Both the position numbers and the translations under genes were made by a program. From Fuerstiella sp. (GTDB lineage Bacteria > Planctomycetota > Planctomycetia > Planctomycetales > Planctomycetaceae), in the NCBI GenBank assembly GCA_014238335.1, contig JABABI010000030.1, positions 1 through 38,155 of the forward strand: 38,155 bases of DNA, read 5' to 3'. The notes beneath the pieces were generated by a model. It was given only the letters and a program-made list of their open reading frames with translations. It was not told the origin of the DNA and searched no databases. Positions 25,313-38,155 of the stretch are shown in pieces (position 1 is the stretch's first letter; each line of letters begins with the position of its first letter).

Positions 25313-25637
25313 AGGACTGGAACCTCCCGAGACAGAATGGCTGTCTCATGCAACTGTTAACAGCGCCCACAAAATCCAGGGAACTTCAACCAGCCTGCAT
25401 TCGCAGCTGAAAGCGTGTGGCGATGTGTCAGGTGACGTGTTGTGAACTCGCACTCGCAAGTCCGGATTGCTGTGAGAAACAGCACCGCGTCCGTGCACGA
25501 TAATTCGGCCTGTGACAACCCAATCGCTACGATGGCCCGACAACTTGATGCCAGACATTTGGTCACGGAAGACACTCACTTTCCGTCGCCGGAAGGGGCA
25601 AGCTGTAATCTGCATTCAGTGAATGGAAGAACCTGCT
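25313..25637. other. Gap downstream of the IS3 remnant
   Basis: No supported gene. Small ORFs on both strands have no resemblance. It must contain the promoter of the EthD-like gene; no clear boxes were found. Confidence 0.35.
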
Positions 25638-25949
25638 ATGGTCCGATTATTAGTGCTTTATGGCCATCCGGAGAACCCGGAAAAGTTTGACCGCTACTAC
25701 AACCAGATTCACGTACCTTTGGCAAATCGCATGCGGGGCTTGTCGAAATGGACGATTGGAAAGGTACAGCGGACGCCCGACGGTCAGCCTTCGGACTACT
25801 ATTACATCGCCGATCTGTACGCGGATTCGCGCGAGCAACTGGAAGCCATTCTGACCACGCCCGAGGGTCAGGCAGCGGTGGAAGATGTGCCTCGGTTTGC
25901 CGATGGCGGCGTGACTTTCATTTACACCGACATTGAAACTGTGATCTGA
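25638..25949 (+). CDS. EthD-family small protein
   Basis: 103 residues from ATG 25638, with GGAAG eight bases upstream; the alternative start five codons earlier lies on the ribosome site. The EthD dimeric alpha/beta-barrel pattern is clear: VRLLVLYGHPENPEKFDRYY then NQIHVPLANRMRGL (the conserved His of the FxxYYxxxHxPL motif), SDYYYIADLYADSREQLEAI, and TTPEGQAAVEDVPRFADGGV. EthD proteins accompany ether-degrading P450 systems or act in quinone/aromatic metabolism, but many stand alone with unknown roles. No catabolic neighbours are present here. Convergent with the giant cytochrome gene; two hairpins lie between them. Confidence 0.9.
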   Translation: MVRLLVLYGHPENPEKFDRYYNQIHVPLANRMRGLSKWTIGKVQRTPDGQPSDYYYIADLYADSREQLEAILTTPEGQAAVEDVPRFADGGVTFIYTDIETVI

Positions 25950-25980
25950 ACACCACGGTGTAAAACATTCGAGCAACGTG

Positions 25981-26008
25981 TGGCAGTCGTGTATTCAGCA
26001 GACTGCCA
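25981..26008. terminator. Hairpin between convergent genes (first)
   Basis: TGGCAGTC and GACTGCCA form a perfect 8-bp stem around 12 bases, 31 bases after the EthD stop. It lacks a T-run, so it may be a Rho-assisted or weak terminator for the EthD transcript. Confidence 0.4.
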
Positions 26009-26104
26009 ATAATCACGCCCGTGAAACCTGAGCGATTGTCGCGTATCAGAGCGGTCGTAGACGCTAGCGTTCTCCTCCAAAACAGGACAAGGCACAACGC
26101 CGTT

Positions 26105-26123
26105 ACGACATCAGTGATGTCGT
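26105..26123. terminator. Hairpin between convergent genes (second)
   Basis: ACGACATC-AGT-GATGTCGT is a perfect 8-bp palindrome, followed on the plus strand by CGCCTTTTCCC. It lies 37 bases beyond the stop of the minus-strand cytochrome gene, so it can serve either convergent transcript. Confidence 0.45.
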
Positions 26124-26160
26124 CGCCTTTTCCCGATCTAATAATCTGTGCTGGTCGTTG

Positions 26161-30129
<3,969 letters not shown>

Positions 30130-30198
30130 GTTTTCAGGTTTGTTCTGGATTTCGTTCATCGTTAGAGACAGGCCGGCTTGCAAAGAATCAAGAAGCAT

Positions 30199-30563
30199 GC
30201 TGGTTGATTGTAAATCGCCAGGTAGTGAAGAGTTACGACATGCGACAATAGTACGTTACCAGAGCAGAGCAGTTTTCGAAAAAGTGTGGCCATGTGGCTC
30301 GTGGGACAGCGACACTCCCAACCGGGAAGACCTGGCCCTCAGCCACAGATCAGAGTAATACGCTGTAGAAAACGACTGCGGGTCAGCGCCGATTCGCTGC
30401 TTTCTTAGGCTGAGCTATTACGACTTTCGGCAACCACTGTTCGCCCGGTTTCTCATAGATATATAGTCAATCGCTCTGCAGTGTGCCAGAAGGGAGTCGA
30501 ATCTACCGTAATTGACGATTCAGTAGTTACCAGGACTTCGGATGAGTTGGGGGCCTTACGGGT
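30199..30563. other. Gap upstream of the giant cytochrome gene
   Basis: No gene supported. It must contain the minus-strand promoter of the cytochrome gene near 30200; I see no convincing boxes, palindromes or RNA structure. Confidence 0.35.
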
Positions 30564-31964
30564 TCAGGCAAGAAACTGTTGAATCGGACCCGACTGGTCA
30601 ATTCCGAATTTTGCCAGGCCCGTGTCCAGGGCCCCGTAGTGGGGGATTGGGTTGCCGTACGCGTTCAGGATAGTGGTGTACCAGTTCCCCAGAGTCTTGT
30701 GGCCGTGCTGGCCGTAGAAAGGCAGGCGGATGTATTTTCCTGAGACATCCAGTCGGACGTTATTGCCCGCCATCACGATGAACGGCCATTCGCTTCCGTT
30801 GCTGTGATGCGTCTCGCCGTTGTCGGGGAAATAAAGCAGAACTATATTGTCAAACATGCTGCCGTCTCCCTCCGGCACGCTCTTTAATCTTTTCACCATA
30901 CTGTCGACCAGGGTCATGTGATGATGGCGCAGCTTCTCACGGACTTCTTCGGCTTTCAGTGAACCGACACCTTTGCCGTGACCAACGTCGTGAAGATTGA
31001 CATTCTCGTTTTCAATCGTGGGGATTCCGGTGTAGCGAGTACCGAGTTCATCGATTGTAAATGTGGCGACGTTAGTCATGCCGGAGATGAGAGCGGACAG
31101 AAGGATCTCGGTATGGCCGACCTGTCGGTCGGTCGTCGTGATGTCGTCAGCAAAAAACTTCTTGTCCAGTTGTGGAACGTGCTGCCGAATGACGTCAGCC
31201 ATGGCGTCGACTTTGTGATTTCGCTCACGAATCGCCTGGATGGAATCCGCGTAGTTCAGCACTTTCAACTGTTCGACACCACGAAGTTGCTGGCCTAAAT
31301 TCGACTGCCCGTTGGAAGCGAACTCCAGAACCTGTCGCTCAAGTTCATACTTGACCTGATCACGCCTGTCGTGCGAAACGGATTTGAAGAGTTCCTGGAT
31401 CGCGACCTTCGGAGAGCCAAAGGCGTAATTCGGCTGCTGCGGACCGCGAGCAGAAAAGCCCTTCTCGATCCCGTTAATATTGCCGCGCGCGTTGCCTCCA
31501 CCATTGGGGAAACAGGCCAGTTCGATGTGTTCAAACGGCGAAGGAAAGAGCCTGGCCAACTCGAAGTCGACTGTCGCCCATTTGATGGAACTCAGACGTT
31601 CGTTGGCTTTGTATGCGCCAAGCGATGACTGCCAGGTGTGGTGCCCGGTAGTGCACATCTTACCGGACAGCCCCTGAAGAATCGTCATGTTCTGCTTATG
31701 GTCGTCCAGAGGACGCATCCATCCCGGCAGTTCGTGCTCGGTCAGAGCGACGTCGAAGGGCTCCTTCCGGTTTTCTTTCTCCATTTCTTCCTTGCTGAGC
31801 GAGGGTGGCACCATCGCCTGGGGAAACAGGCCGTTCCCCTTGTGAATGAAGATGAATCGCGTCGCCGGCTTGTTCGCAGTTTCCCTGGCGAACAAGCCTG
31901 ATCCTAATGCTGCAGCACTGGCACTGCACAAACCGGTTTGCATAAACCGTCGTCGGGTCGTCAT
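30564..31964 (-). CDS. DUF1552 family protein
   Basis: 466 residues, ATG at 31964. The N-terminus TTRRRFMQTGLCSASAAALG is a twin-arginine-type export signal. The body carries DUF1552 text: RFIFIHKGNGLFPQAMVP, MRPLDDHKQNMTILQGLSGK, GHHTWQSSLGAY, SIKWATVDFELARLF, GNARGNINGIEKGFSARGPQ, HVPQLDKKFFADD, and the C-terminal block KSVPEGDGSMFDNIVLLYF, GETHHSNGSEWPF, GNWYTTILNAYGNP. The fold is thought to relate to alkaline-phosphatase-like/sulfatase proteins; no reaction is established. It starts 16 bases after the DUF1592-type cytochrome gene, forming the characteristic two-gene planctomycete operon; the pair is likely exported together. Confidence 0.9.
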   Translation of the reverse strand: MTTRRRFMQTGLCSASAAALGSGLFARETANKPATRFIFIHKGNGLFPQAMVPPSLSKEEMEKENRKEPFDVALTEHELPGWMRPLDDHKQNMTILQGLSGKMCTTGHHTWQSSLGAYKANERLSSIKWATVDFELARLFPSPFEHIELACFPNGGGNARGNINGIEKGFSARGPQQPNYAFGSPKVAIQELFKSVSHDRRDQVKYELERQVLEFASNGQSNLGQQLRGVEQLKVLNYADSIQAIRERNHKVDAMADVIRQHVPQLDKKFFADDITTTDRQVGHTEILLSALISGMTNVATFTIDELGTRYTGIPTIENENVNLHDVGHGKGVGSLKAEEVREKLRHHHMTLVDSMVKRLKSVPEGDGSMFDNIVLLYFPDNGETHHSNGSEWPFIVMAGNNVRLDVSGKYIRLPFYGQHGHKTLGNWYTTILNAYGNPIPHYGALDTGLAKFGIDQSGPIQQFLA

Positions 31965-31980
31965 GATATAATTCCTTGAA

Positions 31981-34593
31981 TTATTCCTGTCCGCAGTCTG
32001 GACGATTGATGATAAAGCCTGTCGCAGGAAGGTCCCGGTAACTTTCTTTGCGATACATGAACGAATCGGACGTCAGCAGTGACACGACAACCGCTCTAAA
32101 GCTGCCGCCGCTGTCGACATACGCATTGTCCGCGGCGATCAATGTCTGTGAATCAGAAAGCACTTCATTTCGCCCCATGAAAAAGCGGAACGCGTGGCGG
32201 ATAATGGATTGCCGGACGCGGCTGGACCTGGCCAGCCGATCAATCAGGTCAAACGGACCTCGCACTTCGCCGTCCAGCTCCGGGTCTCCCGTGCCGCTAA
32301 GTTCACCAAGTGTGTTGACGGATTTAGTTTCAAAAATGTCGGCACGATTACTTGATTCGGTGATCAGCTGCTCGGGGTACTCGAGCGGTTCGTCTATCCG
32401 GTATCGGCCGAAATCGTCAAAGACTTCAAACGGAAAACCCAGCGGGTTCATGTGCTGGTGGCATTTCCAGCATTCACCCTTGTGCGTGACACGTTCGACT
32501 CGCTCGCGAAATGTCTTGTGCGGATCATCCGGAACCTGTGCGTCGACGGTGATCGGCACATCGGGAACATGACCTGCCAGAAGTTTTTCGCGGACCCAGC
32601 GACCACGCTTGATCGGGTCGGTGTGGAAGTTCGAGGAATGGGCAATCAACCACGCCGGATGGGTCAGAATACCCCTGCGATTGGCGATCCTGAACGGCTG
32701 CTCGACGGGGTAATCCCAAAACTCTGTGTCATCCAGTCCTTTGAAGTTCTTCTGTTCAATACGACCGTAGCGAAAGATGCCGGGTGTCGGCGGCAGGTTG
32801 TAGAACGGCGAGTGATTGTAAGTGTACCCATGAGCAAACGAGACCGTCGTGAACGGAGTTCGTCCCTTGCCAATTGTTTCGCCGAAGAAATACATATGCC
32901 GCAGGAATTCGCGTCTCTGTTTTCCGCCAAGAATACGCAGTGACTTCGTTGACTGGATGAATTCAAGGTTCTCGGTGATCACCCTTTCCGGATCCGTCTT
33001 CCAGTCCGTGTCCTTCAGCTTCGCGTAGGCTTCTGTCCATTCAGAAATAATGCTGCGACCGGTTTCGTTGTCCTTGTCGTGGTAGACAAAGAACTCCTGG
33101 GTCGTAAGCAGGTTTTCAAACACGGCGTTGTCGCGCTGCAAGTGCAAATCAACAATGCGGTCCGCTTCTTTGATAAGAAACCCAGGTGTGCCGGCAGTGC
33201 CACGCGAGGGATTTTGGTAATAACCGTCGCTGCGTTTCTGGTCCTTGAACACTCGAAGGGCGCCGGGATAGCCAAAGAACTCGCGAAAGAATCGCACAAG
33301 TTTCGGATGGGTGGTGACATGCGACTGCATGTTCTTGCCGCTGAGTCCTGGATCAACCGGACCGCTGTAGTATTCCCTGTCCGCCAGCAGACGCTGCACC
33401 TCCCGTCTGAAATCTTTCGCTGTGGTAAGCCGTCCCTCCTCGGCAGCATTGCGTAATTCAGAATCGGGGCCGAGATCCCCCACGGCATACGAAATTGCCT
33501 GTGCGGCCTCAGAAGACGACAACCTGATTCTTCCATATTCGTCAGGCTCACCACTGCCGAATTCCTGCCGATACAGGAACTCCGATTCCAGCAGCACACT
33601 GACCAGCATCTGTCGCAGGCCTTCTGTGTTGCCGCCGAGTTCAATCGTGGATCGCAGCAGCGGCAGGTATCGTTCAATCTCGTCATCACTGGCATCGCGT
33701 CGCAATATGCAATCGAACTGCGCGTGGATGGCAGCGACGATCTCCTGATCTGCCGGACTGGTTTCCTGCCTGACAATCGCCACAAACGCGTTTGGTGAAT
33801 CGGCGGGATACCAACGGTCCCTGGGATTCGGATGTTCAAGCTTGCTGCGGTCTGCACCAGCATGAACGGCTGCGAAGACCTGCTTCTGAGAAATCCACTG
33901 GGCGTTACTGAGCATCACCAGCAGATGACCGCCATCCAAAGCCGTGATGTCGTAGTCACGAACGCCCGAATGTTCCGGCAGTACGAACGGATTGGTAACG
34001 CCATAGAAGCTGCGTTGTCGCGCCCGGCCAGTCAGTTTAAAGACGTCGTTGACACGCTCGTGAAAAATCTGCGGACTCACCAGCCATTGTCGAGCAGGCG
34101 TGAATGGTTTGTCTTTGATCTCACCACTGAACAGTCTGTCATGCTCGACGTAGTTTCCATAAGCCGGATGACGGAGCTTTTCATCCAGCTTCGACGCCTT
34201 GTGTTTCAGCAGCTCGCTTCGCATCCAGACGGCAAGCGCCGCGCGTTCCTCTTTGCCTGGCTGCTCCGATTCCCCGGGAGGCATCAGCTCAAAGAACAGC
34301 TGATTCTGAGCCTTGTTCAACAATTCCAGGCGTTCTGGCGTCGGTAGCAGCGCAAGATTGTCCAACCGCACATGGCCTTCGGCGCTGTCACTGCCATGGC
34401 AATCCATGCAACGGTTGTTCAACACGAACTGCACGTCAGCCGGAATGGCAAAGTGATCCAGTTTGCTCTGTCCAAAGGCTGACGACGCAAACACAACAAT
34501 CGACAGAACGATTAAAAATCCACAATCGATTCGGGTTACCTTCGACCGACGTTCGTTGACTTCCAGACTGGACGTTCTATTTGCTGGACGCAT
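31981..34593 (-). CDS. DUF1592/DUF1588-family cytochrome c-like protein
   Basis: 870 residues, ATG at 34593 with GGTGAG upstream. The N-terminal ~40 residues hold a membrane/signal segment (CGFLIVLSIVVFASSAFGQ). A haem c site C62-M-D-C65-H66 follows in a Planctomycete cytochrome C domain (NNRCMDCHGSDSAEGHVRLD, FFELMPPGE). Then the DUF1587/1595/1592/1588/1585 series is recognisable: FHERVNDVFKLTGRARQ, LLESEFLYRQEFG, LSSSEAAQAISYAVGD, VRFFREFFGYPGALRVF, GILTHPAWLIAHSSNFHTDP then IKRGRWVREKLL, KCHQHMNPLGFPFEVFDDFG, and a C-terminal HAFRFFMGRNEV / VVSLLTSDSFMYRK. A second C-x-x-C-H (CWKCH) lies in the DUF1588 part. Function is unproven; electron transfer in the periplasm with the DUF1552 partner is the usual inference. 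Confidence 0.92.
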   Translation of the reverse strand: MRPANRTSSLEVNERRSKVTRIDCGFLIVLSIVVFASSAFGQSKLDHFAIPADVQFVLNNRCMDCHGSDSAEGHVRLDNLALLPTPERLELLNKAQNQLFFELMPPGESEQPGKEERAALAVWMRSELLKHKASKLDEKLRHPAYGNYVEHDRLFSGEIKDKPFTPARQWLVSPQIFHERVNDVFKLTGRARQRSFYGVTNPFVLPEHSGVRDYDITALDGGHLLVMLSNAQWISQKQVFAAVHAGADRSKLEHPNPRDRWYPADSPNAFVAIVRQETSPADQEIVAAIHAQFDCILRRDASDDEIERYLPLLRSTIELGGNTEGLRQMLVSVLLESEFLYRQEFGSGEPDEYGRIRLSSSEAAQAISYAVGDLGPDSELRNAAEEGRLTTAKDFRREVQRLLADREYYSGPVDPGLSGKNMQSHVTTHPKLVRFFREFFGYPGALRVFKDQKRSDGYYQNPSRGTAGTPGFLIKEADRIVDLHLQRDNAVFENLLTTQEFFVYHDKDNETGRSIISEWTEAYAKLKDTDWKTDPERVITENLEFIQSTKSLRILGGKQRREFLRHMYFFGETIGKGRTPFTTVSFAHGYTYNHSPFYNLPPTPGIFRYGRIEQKNFKGLDDTEFWDYPVEQPFRIANRRGILTHPAWLIAHSSNFHTDPIKRGRWVREKLLAGHVPDVPITVDAQVPDDPHKTFRERVERVTHKGECWKCHQHMNPLGFPFEVFDDFGRYRIDEPLEYPEQLITESSNRADIFETKSVNTLGELSGTGDPELDGEVRGPFDLIDRLARSSRVRQSIIRHAFRFFMGRNEVLSDSQTLIAADNAYVDSGGSFRAVVVSLLTSDSFMYRKESYRDLPATGFIINRPDCGQE

Positions 34594-34884
34594 GCTTTAA
34601 CTCACCAACATTCCGTACATTAGATTCACCGCCTGGCTCCACGTCAGGTGGATATAACGGCGTTGCACGTAGCAGTTGACATGCGCCGATTCTATCGGCA
34701 TTTGCCCATCACAGCGAGTGCCGTGATTCCGGTTCGCAAAAACCGTCGAAAACTCGGGCGGAGACTGTCAGAATGTCATGACAGACAGCAGCATTGTCCG
34801 TCAGCTCCAGGAGCTCACGCCCTTCCGCTACGATGGGCGCGGTAATCACAAAAACGTTCGGCGGTGCCGTGCTACTTATCGTCT

Positions 34885-35220
34885 TCAAAAAACGCCAACG
34901 CTGATCCACGGAGCAATCAGCGATTCTGTCGAATACAACGCAATCGGCATCAACAGTGGATGCTTGAAATTGGTCCTGACACCAACTCGCTGACGGCCGG
35001 CTTTGGACTCTCGGTCAAGTTCCTCCTTATCCGGCGCCTGAGTCTGTGGACGCCATGCTTTCGGAACGAACGGACTGGTCGACACGCTAATCAGCAGCAC
35101 CGACAGAAAAACAGTGGTCGCCAGCCCTGCTATGCCGCCGAACAGGCTGCCGAACCCAAGCGATTTCAACAGTTGACCGATGGATGGGATATGCGAGACG
35201 ATGCCAACAGCTTTGTGCAC
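34885..35220 (-). CDS. Small putative membrane protein
   Basis: 111 residues with a GTG start at 35220 and TGA at 34885-34887. One strong membrane segment is visible (about residues 24-47: SLFGGIAGLATTVFLSVLLI), then a charged region (PDKEELDRESKAGRQRVGVR) and a hydrophobic C-terminus. I recognise no family. No clear ribosome site precedes the GTG, so the start is uncertain. It lies between the divergent DUF1592 and PQQ-repeat genes, and could be a genuine small membrane protein or a chance frame; the coherent membrane segment and charged linker favour a gene. Confidence 0.4.
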   Translation of the reverse strand: MHKAVGIVSHIPSIGQLLKSLGFGSLFGGIAGLATTVFLSVLLISVSTSPFVPKAWRPQTQAPDKEELDRESKAGRQRVGVRTNFKHPLLMPIALYSTESLIAPWISVGVF

Positions 35221-35408
35221 CGTTGTTACATACGACAGCTGCGTGTCGCATCACAACAATCGCTGCAATTGGATCCGAACGTTCTTCCAGCCCTCCGCCA
35301 TTCACAGGCTGCGCACGATTGACGGAAGCCAGCTGTACGATTTGCTACGCCACGGCGACCGTGTTAGGGTACAACTTTATCCGCAGAACGTTATCCGGAG
35401 CAACAACC

Positions 35409-38155
35409 GTGAGAAACACAGCCCAAATGCTGCTCATTCTTACTTTGTCTGTATTCGCCCGCCTGGCTCCGGCCGCGGATCCACAGCGATCCTTTGATTC
35501 CATGCAGGAGCTGGTCAGGGCCAGCGGGGTTACTGGCGGGCTTGTTGTTCATCTGGGAAACGGCGATGGCGCTGCAACCGCGGATTTGTTCATCAACGAC
35601 CGGTTTGTCGTGCATGGGCTTTACCGCTATCGCGACGCTGTCCAGACGGCGCGGCAGCAGCTCAAACAGAAAAATCTGTACGGCAAAGTGTCCGTGCAGC
35701 ATTGGGACCGAGCCGATCTTCCCTACACCGATAACCTGCTGAACCTTGTGGTCGCGGACGAACTGGGTGAAGTTCCCCTGCAAGAAATTCTGCGAGTGCT
35801 GGCCCCACACGGTACAGCCTTTGTGAAGTCGGGGACAACATGGCAGAAGACTGTCAAGCCGTGGCCGGCTGATATTGATGAATGGACGCATTACCTGCAC
35901 GGCCCGGACAACAACGCTGTTGCCCAGGACGAAGTGGTCGGTGTGCCAAGACACGTGCAGTGGGTCGGCGATCCCAAGTATGCCCGCGGCCACGAACAAC
36001 TGGCCAGCGTCAGCGCCATGGTGTCGGCCGGCGGACGACTCTTCTCCGTCGTTGACATGGGCGTGACGGCGGACATCCGCATGCCGGCGCGGTGGCAGCT
36101 TGTCGCCAGAGACGCCTTCAACGGCCTGGTGCTGTGGACGCGAAACATCGATCAGTGGCACAGTCATCTGCACAGCTTCCGCAGCGGACCCGCAGACTTG
36201 CCATTCCGCCTGGTAGCCGTCGGATCGCACGTGTACATGAGCACTGGTGACGACAAGCCAGTACTGGCACTGGACGCGGCCACCGGAAAGGAGATAATCA
36301 CCTACGTTGGGACTGAGCAGACTCGACAGATCATCCGTGTCGACGACAGACTGATCATGCTGGCAGGAACCAGTCAGGTGGAAGTCCGCAGGAACGGTCC
36401 CGACACTGCTCGGCGAACCATCATCGCAGCGAATGCGGAATCGGGTGAAATTCTCTGGCGCGAACGTGTCAGCGCCAACACGCTGATCCCTCTGGTGGTC
36501 TCCGGTAAAAATGTCCTGTATCAGACCGATGAGCATCTGGTCTGTCTGGCGCTGGCCTCCGGCGACGAAGTCTGGAAGGTCGCTCATCCTGTCAATCTTG
36601 GGAAGAACAAGAAGACCTGGTCCTGGGCCAGTCCGACGCTGACGGCTCAGAATGACATCGTGTATGTGGCCGACTTCCGCACTCTGTCTGCGGTTTCCGT
36701 TACGGACGGCAAGGTGCTCTGGAATTGCTCCAGCCGGGAAGGTTTCAGTTCGCCTCCGGACATTTTCGTCATCAACGGACTGATGTGGCGGGGCTACACG
36801 GGGCAACGAGGCGGCACGGACTTCGGTGAGGGCCTGAATGCAATCACCGGTGAGCTGGAAAAGACACTGGCCACGGAGAAAGCGTGGGAATATCCAACCC
36901 TGGCGCACGCCCGATGTTACCGGCCAAAGGCCACCAACCGCTTCATCCTTGCCAGTCGCTCGGGCGTTGAGTTCATCAACGTTGATTCCGGCAAGGTCAA
37001 TCTCAATCACTGGGTACGCGGTACCTGCCAGTACGGGATCATGCCCTGCAACGGTTTGTTATATGCCCCGCCGCATTCCTGTGCCTGCAATATCAAGAGC
37101 ATGTTCCGAGGCATGTCCGCGCTGGCTCCTGAAAGTCCAGCTCGCTCAAGCACTCCGGAAAACGACGCACGCCTTGAAAAAGGTCCCGCCTTCGGCAAGG
37201 TTACAGAATCGGATGCCATCGCCGCACCCTCGGAAGACTGGCCCGTGTTCCGTCACGACAATGAACGCAGCGGCAGTACCTCAACGAAAGTACCGCACAA
37301 GCTTCGACAGATGTGGCAGGCGAAGATCGGCGGTCGTCTTTCAAGTCCCGTCGCAAGTCGCGGCAAAATTTACGTCGCTGATATAGACGCCCATACCGTC
37401 CACGCCCTTAACGCGTCAGACGGTAAGCCTCTGTGGCAGTTCACAGCCGGCGGTCGCATCGATTCACCACCCACCGTTCATAACAACAGACTGTTCTTCG
37501 GTTCCGCTGACGGCTGGATATATTGTGTGCGTGCAACCGACGGAGCGCTGGTCTGGCGTTTCCGCGGTGCTCCGCAGGAACGCCGCATTGTCGTTCGAGG
37601 TCAACTGGAATCCGCATGGCCGGTTCATGGAAGTGTCCTGGTGGAAGATGGAACCCTTGTTGCTTCAGCGGGACGCTCCTCTTACCTGGATGGCGGCATC
37701 TATATCTACCGGCTGGATCCGGCGACGGGCAGGCAACTGTCAGAAACCATCATCGACAGTCTGGAAGAAAGCGGAGACCAGCCGCCTGGCGGAGTGGATT
37801 TGCGCGGCGTGTTGAACGACGTCCTTTCCGTTTCTGAGGGCTCTGTCTACATGCGGCACCTGAAGATTGATTTTGAAACGGGCGACGATCTGGCAATCGG
37901 ACCGCCGCATCTGTTCGCACCGACTGGATATCTGGACGACAACTGGTGGCACCGCACTTACTGGATCTTCGGATCCGATGCTGTCTGCATGCCGCCCGTG
38001 AATGAGTCCGGCTGGCAGATCTGGCCGCGAGTGGGCAACATGCTGCCGTCCGGCCGCATTCTGTCCCTGGGCCAGCACACCGTATTCGGCTACGGCCGCG
38101 ACAAGTATCCGGCCGGGCATTCCGGACAGCGTCGTGGCGGCGAACAGTATCGGTT
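35409..38155 (+). CDS. PQQ-repeat (BamB-like) protein with methyltransferase-like N-terminal domain, 3' end outside window
   Basis: At least 915 codons from GTG 35409 (GGAG eight bases upstream) with no stop before the window ends. The signal peptide is VRNTAQMLLILTLSVFARLA then PAADP. Residues ~35-140 look like a class I SAM-methyltransferase fold: GGLVVHLGNGDG (45-54, motif I with Asn for the usual Cys/Gly), VVHGLYRYRDAVQTARQQL, LPYTDNLLNLVVADELGEVP, and EILRVLAPHGTAFVKSG. A linker with PADIDEWTHYLHGPDNNAVA follows, then many PQQ-like propeller blades (LALDAATGKEI, SGEILWRERV, LALASGDEVWKVAH, TDGKVLWNCSS, LNASDGKPLWQFTAGG, TDGALVWRFRGAP). An exported methyltransferase-like head is unusual and may be catalytically dead. 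The role is inferred only as surface or periplasmic binding. A long antisense frame (35391-37010, minus) is a shadow of this gene. Confidence 0.88.
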   Translation, partial: MRNTAQMLLILTLSVFARLAPAADPQRSFDSMQELVRASGVTGGLVVHLGNGDGAATADLFINDRFVVHGLYRYRDAVQTARQQLKQKNLYGKVSVQHWDRADLPYTDNLLNLVVADELGEVPLQEILRVLAPHGTAFVKSGTTWQKTVKPWPADIDEWTHYLHGPDNNAVAQDEVVGVPRHVQWVGDPKYARGHEQLASVSAMVSAGGRLFSVVDMGVTADIRMPARWQLVARDAFNGLVLWTRNIDQWHSHLHSFRSGPADLPFRLVAVGSHVYMSTGDDKPVLALDAATGKEIITYVGTEQTRQIIRVDDRLIMLAGTSQVEVRRNGPDTARRTIIAANAESGEILWRERVSANTLIPLVVSGKNVLYQTDEHLVCLALASGDEVWKVAHPVNLGKNKKTWSWASPTLTAQNDIVYVADFRTLSAVSVTDGKVLWNCSSREGFSSPPDIFVINGLMWRGYTGQRGGTDFGEGLNAITGELEKTLATEKAWEYPTLAHARCYRPKATNRFILASRSGVEFINVDSGKVNLNHWVRGTCQYGIMPCNGLLYAPPHSCACNIKSMFRGMSALAPESPARSSTPENDARLEKGPAFGKVTESDAIAAPSEDWPVFRHDNERSGSTSTKVPHKLRQMWQAKIGGRLSSPVASRGKIYVADIDAHTVHALNASDGKPLWQFTAGGRIDSPPTVHNNRLFFGSADGWIYCVRATDGALVWRFRGAPQERRIVVRGQLESAWPVHGSVLVEDGTLVASAGRSSYLDGGIYIYRLDPATGRQLSETIIDSLEESGDQPPGGVDLRGVLNDVLSVSEGSVYMRHLKIDFETGDDLAIGPPHLFAPTGYLDDNWWHRTYWIFGSDAVCMPPVNESGWQIWPRVGNMLPSGRILSLGQHTVFGYGRDKYPAGHSGQRRGGEQYR

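Noticed and set aside
35391..37010. 539-codon minus-strand ORF
   Set aside because: It is fully antisense to the PQQ-repeat gene, which has a signal peptide, ribosome site and clear domains; the antisense text is low-information and has no family resemblance.

Overview
The window looks like a chromosomal segment of a planctomycete (Planctomycetota). The evidence is the gene repertoire: DUF1501, DUF1552 and DUF1592/1588-type secreted proteins, PVC-type CxxCH cytochromes fused to propeller and SGNH domains, a glucose/sorbosone-dehydrogenase-like protein with an N-terminal cytochrome c, a BamB-like PQQ-repeat protein with a methyltransferase-like head, and a planctomycete-type integrase-core insertion sequence. 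Ribosome binding sites are often weak. No tRNA, rRNA or CRISPR array was seen.

Layout. 1-396 is the 3' end of a DUF1552 gene. 397-1444 is mostly debris with an IS end fragment and one doubtful small ORF. A large TPR/transglutaminase-like secreted protein (minus strand) follows, then a truncated transposase and a lipoprotein (minus). Divergent from the lipoprotein, at about 5950-8284, is the most unusual locus: a 623-codon ORF made largely of 11-residue (hendecad) Ala/aromatic repeats that ends in a pre-toxin segment and a WHH-type HNH nuclease domain. It overlaps by one base a SUKH (SMI1/KNR4) immunity gene. I read this as a polymorphic toxin/immunity cassette with an uncertain, possibly truncated, 5' end.

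8761-12311 holds two same-orientation, decayed copies of one IS tightly bracketing a secreted PI-PLC-like gene, like a dead composite transposon. Next come a minus-strand pair (cytochrome c/sorbosone dehydrogenase, then CehA/McbA-like PHP hydrolase), a DUF1501 gene, and a deletion derivative of the same IS. That derivative lies directly upstream of a secreted FG-GAP-repeat protein with a zincin (HELAH) domain, which is followed by TspO. 21590-25620 is a decaying stretch: a frameshifted TetR regulator with a nearby operator-like palindrome, an apparently intact PhoPQ-type hydrolase starting inside the TetR stop, a nonsense-broken all-helical gene, and an IS3-type transposase remnant. An EthD-like gene follows. 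The last third carries a giant SGNH/propeller/cytochrome protein, a DUF1592-DUF1552 operon, a small membrane ORF, and a PQQ-repeat gene that runs off the window.

Most intact genes encode exported proteins, consistent with a planctomycete lifestyle of extracytoplasmic oxidation and polymer handling. That lifestyle statement is inference. Family assignments rest on reading motifs by eye, without database searches.
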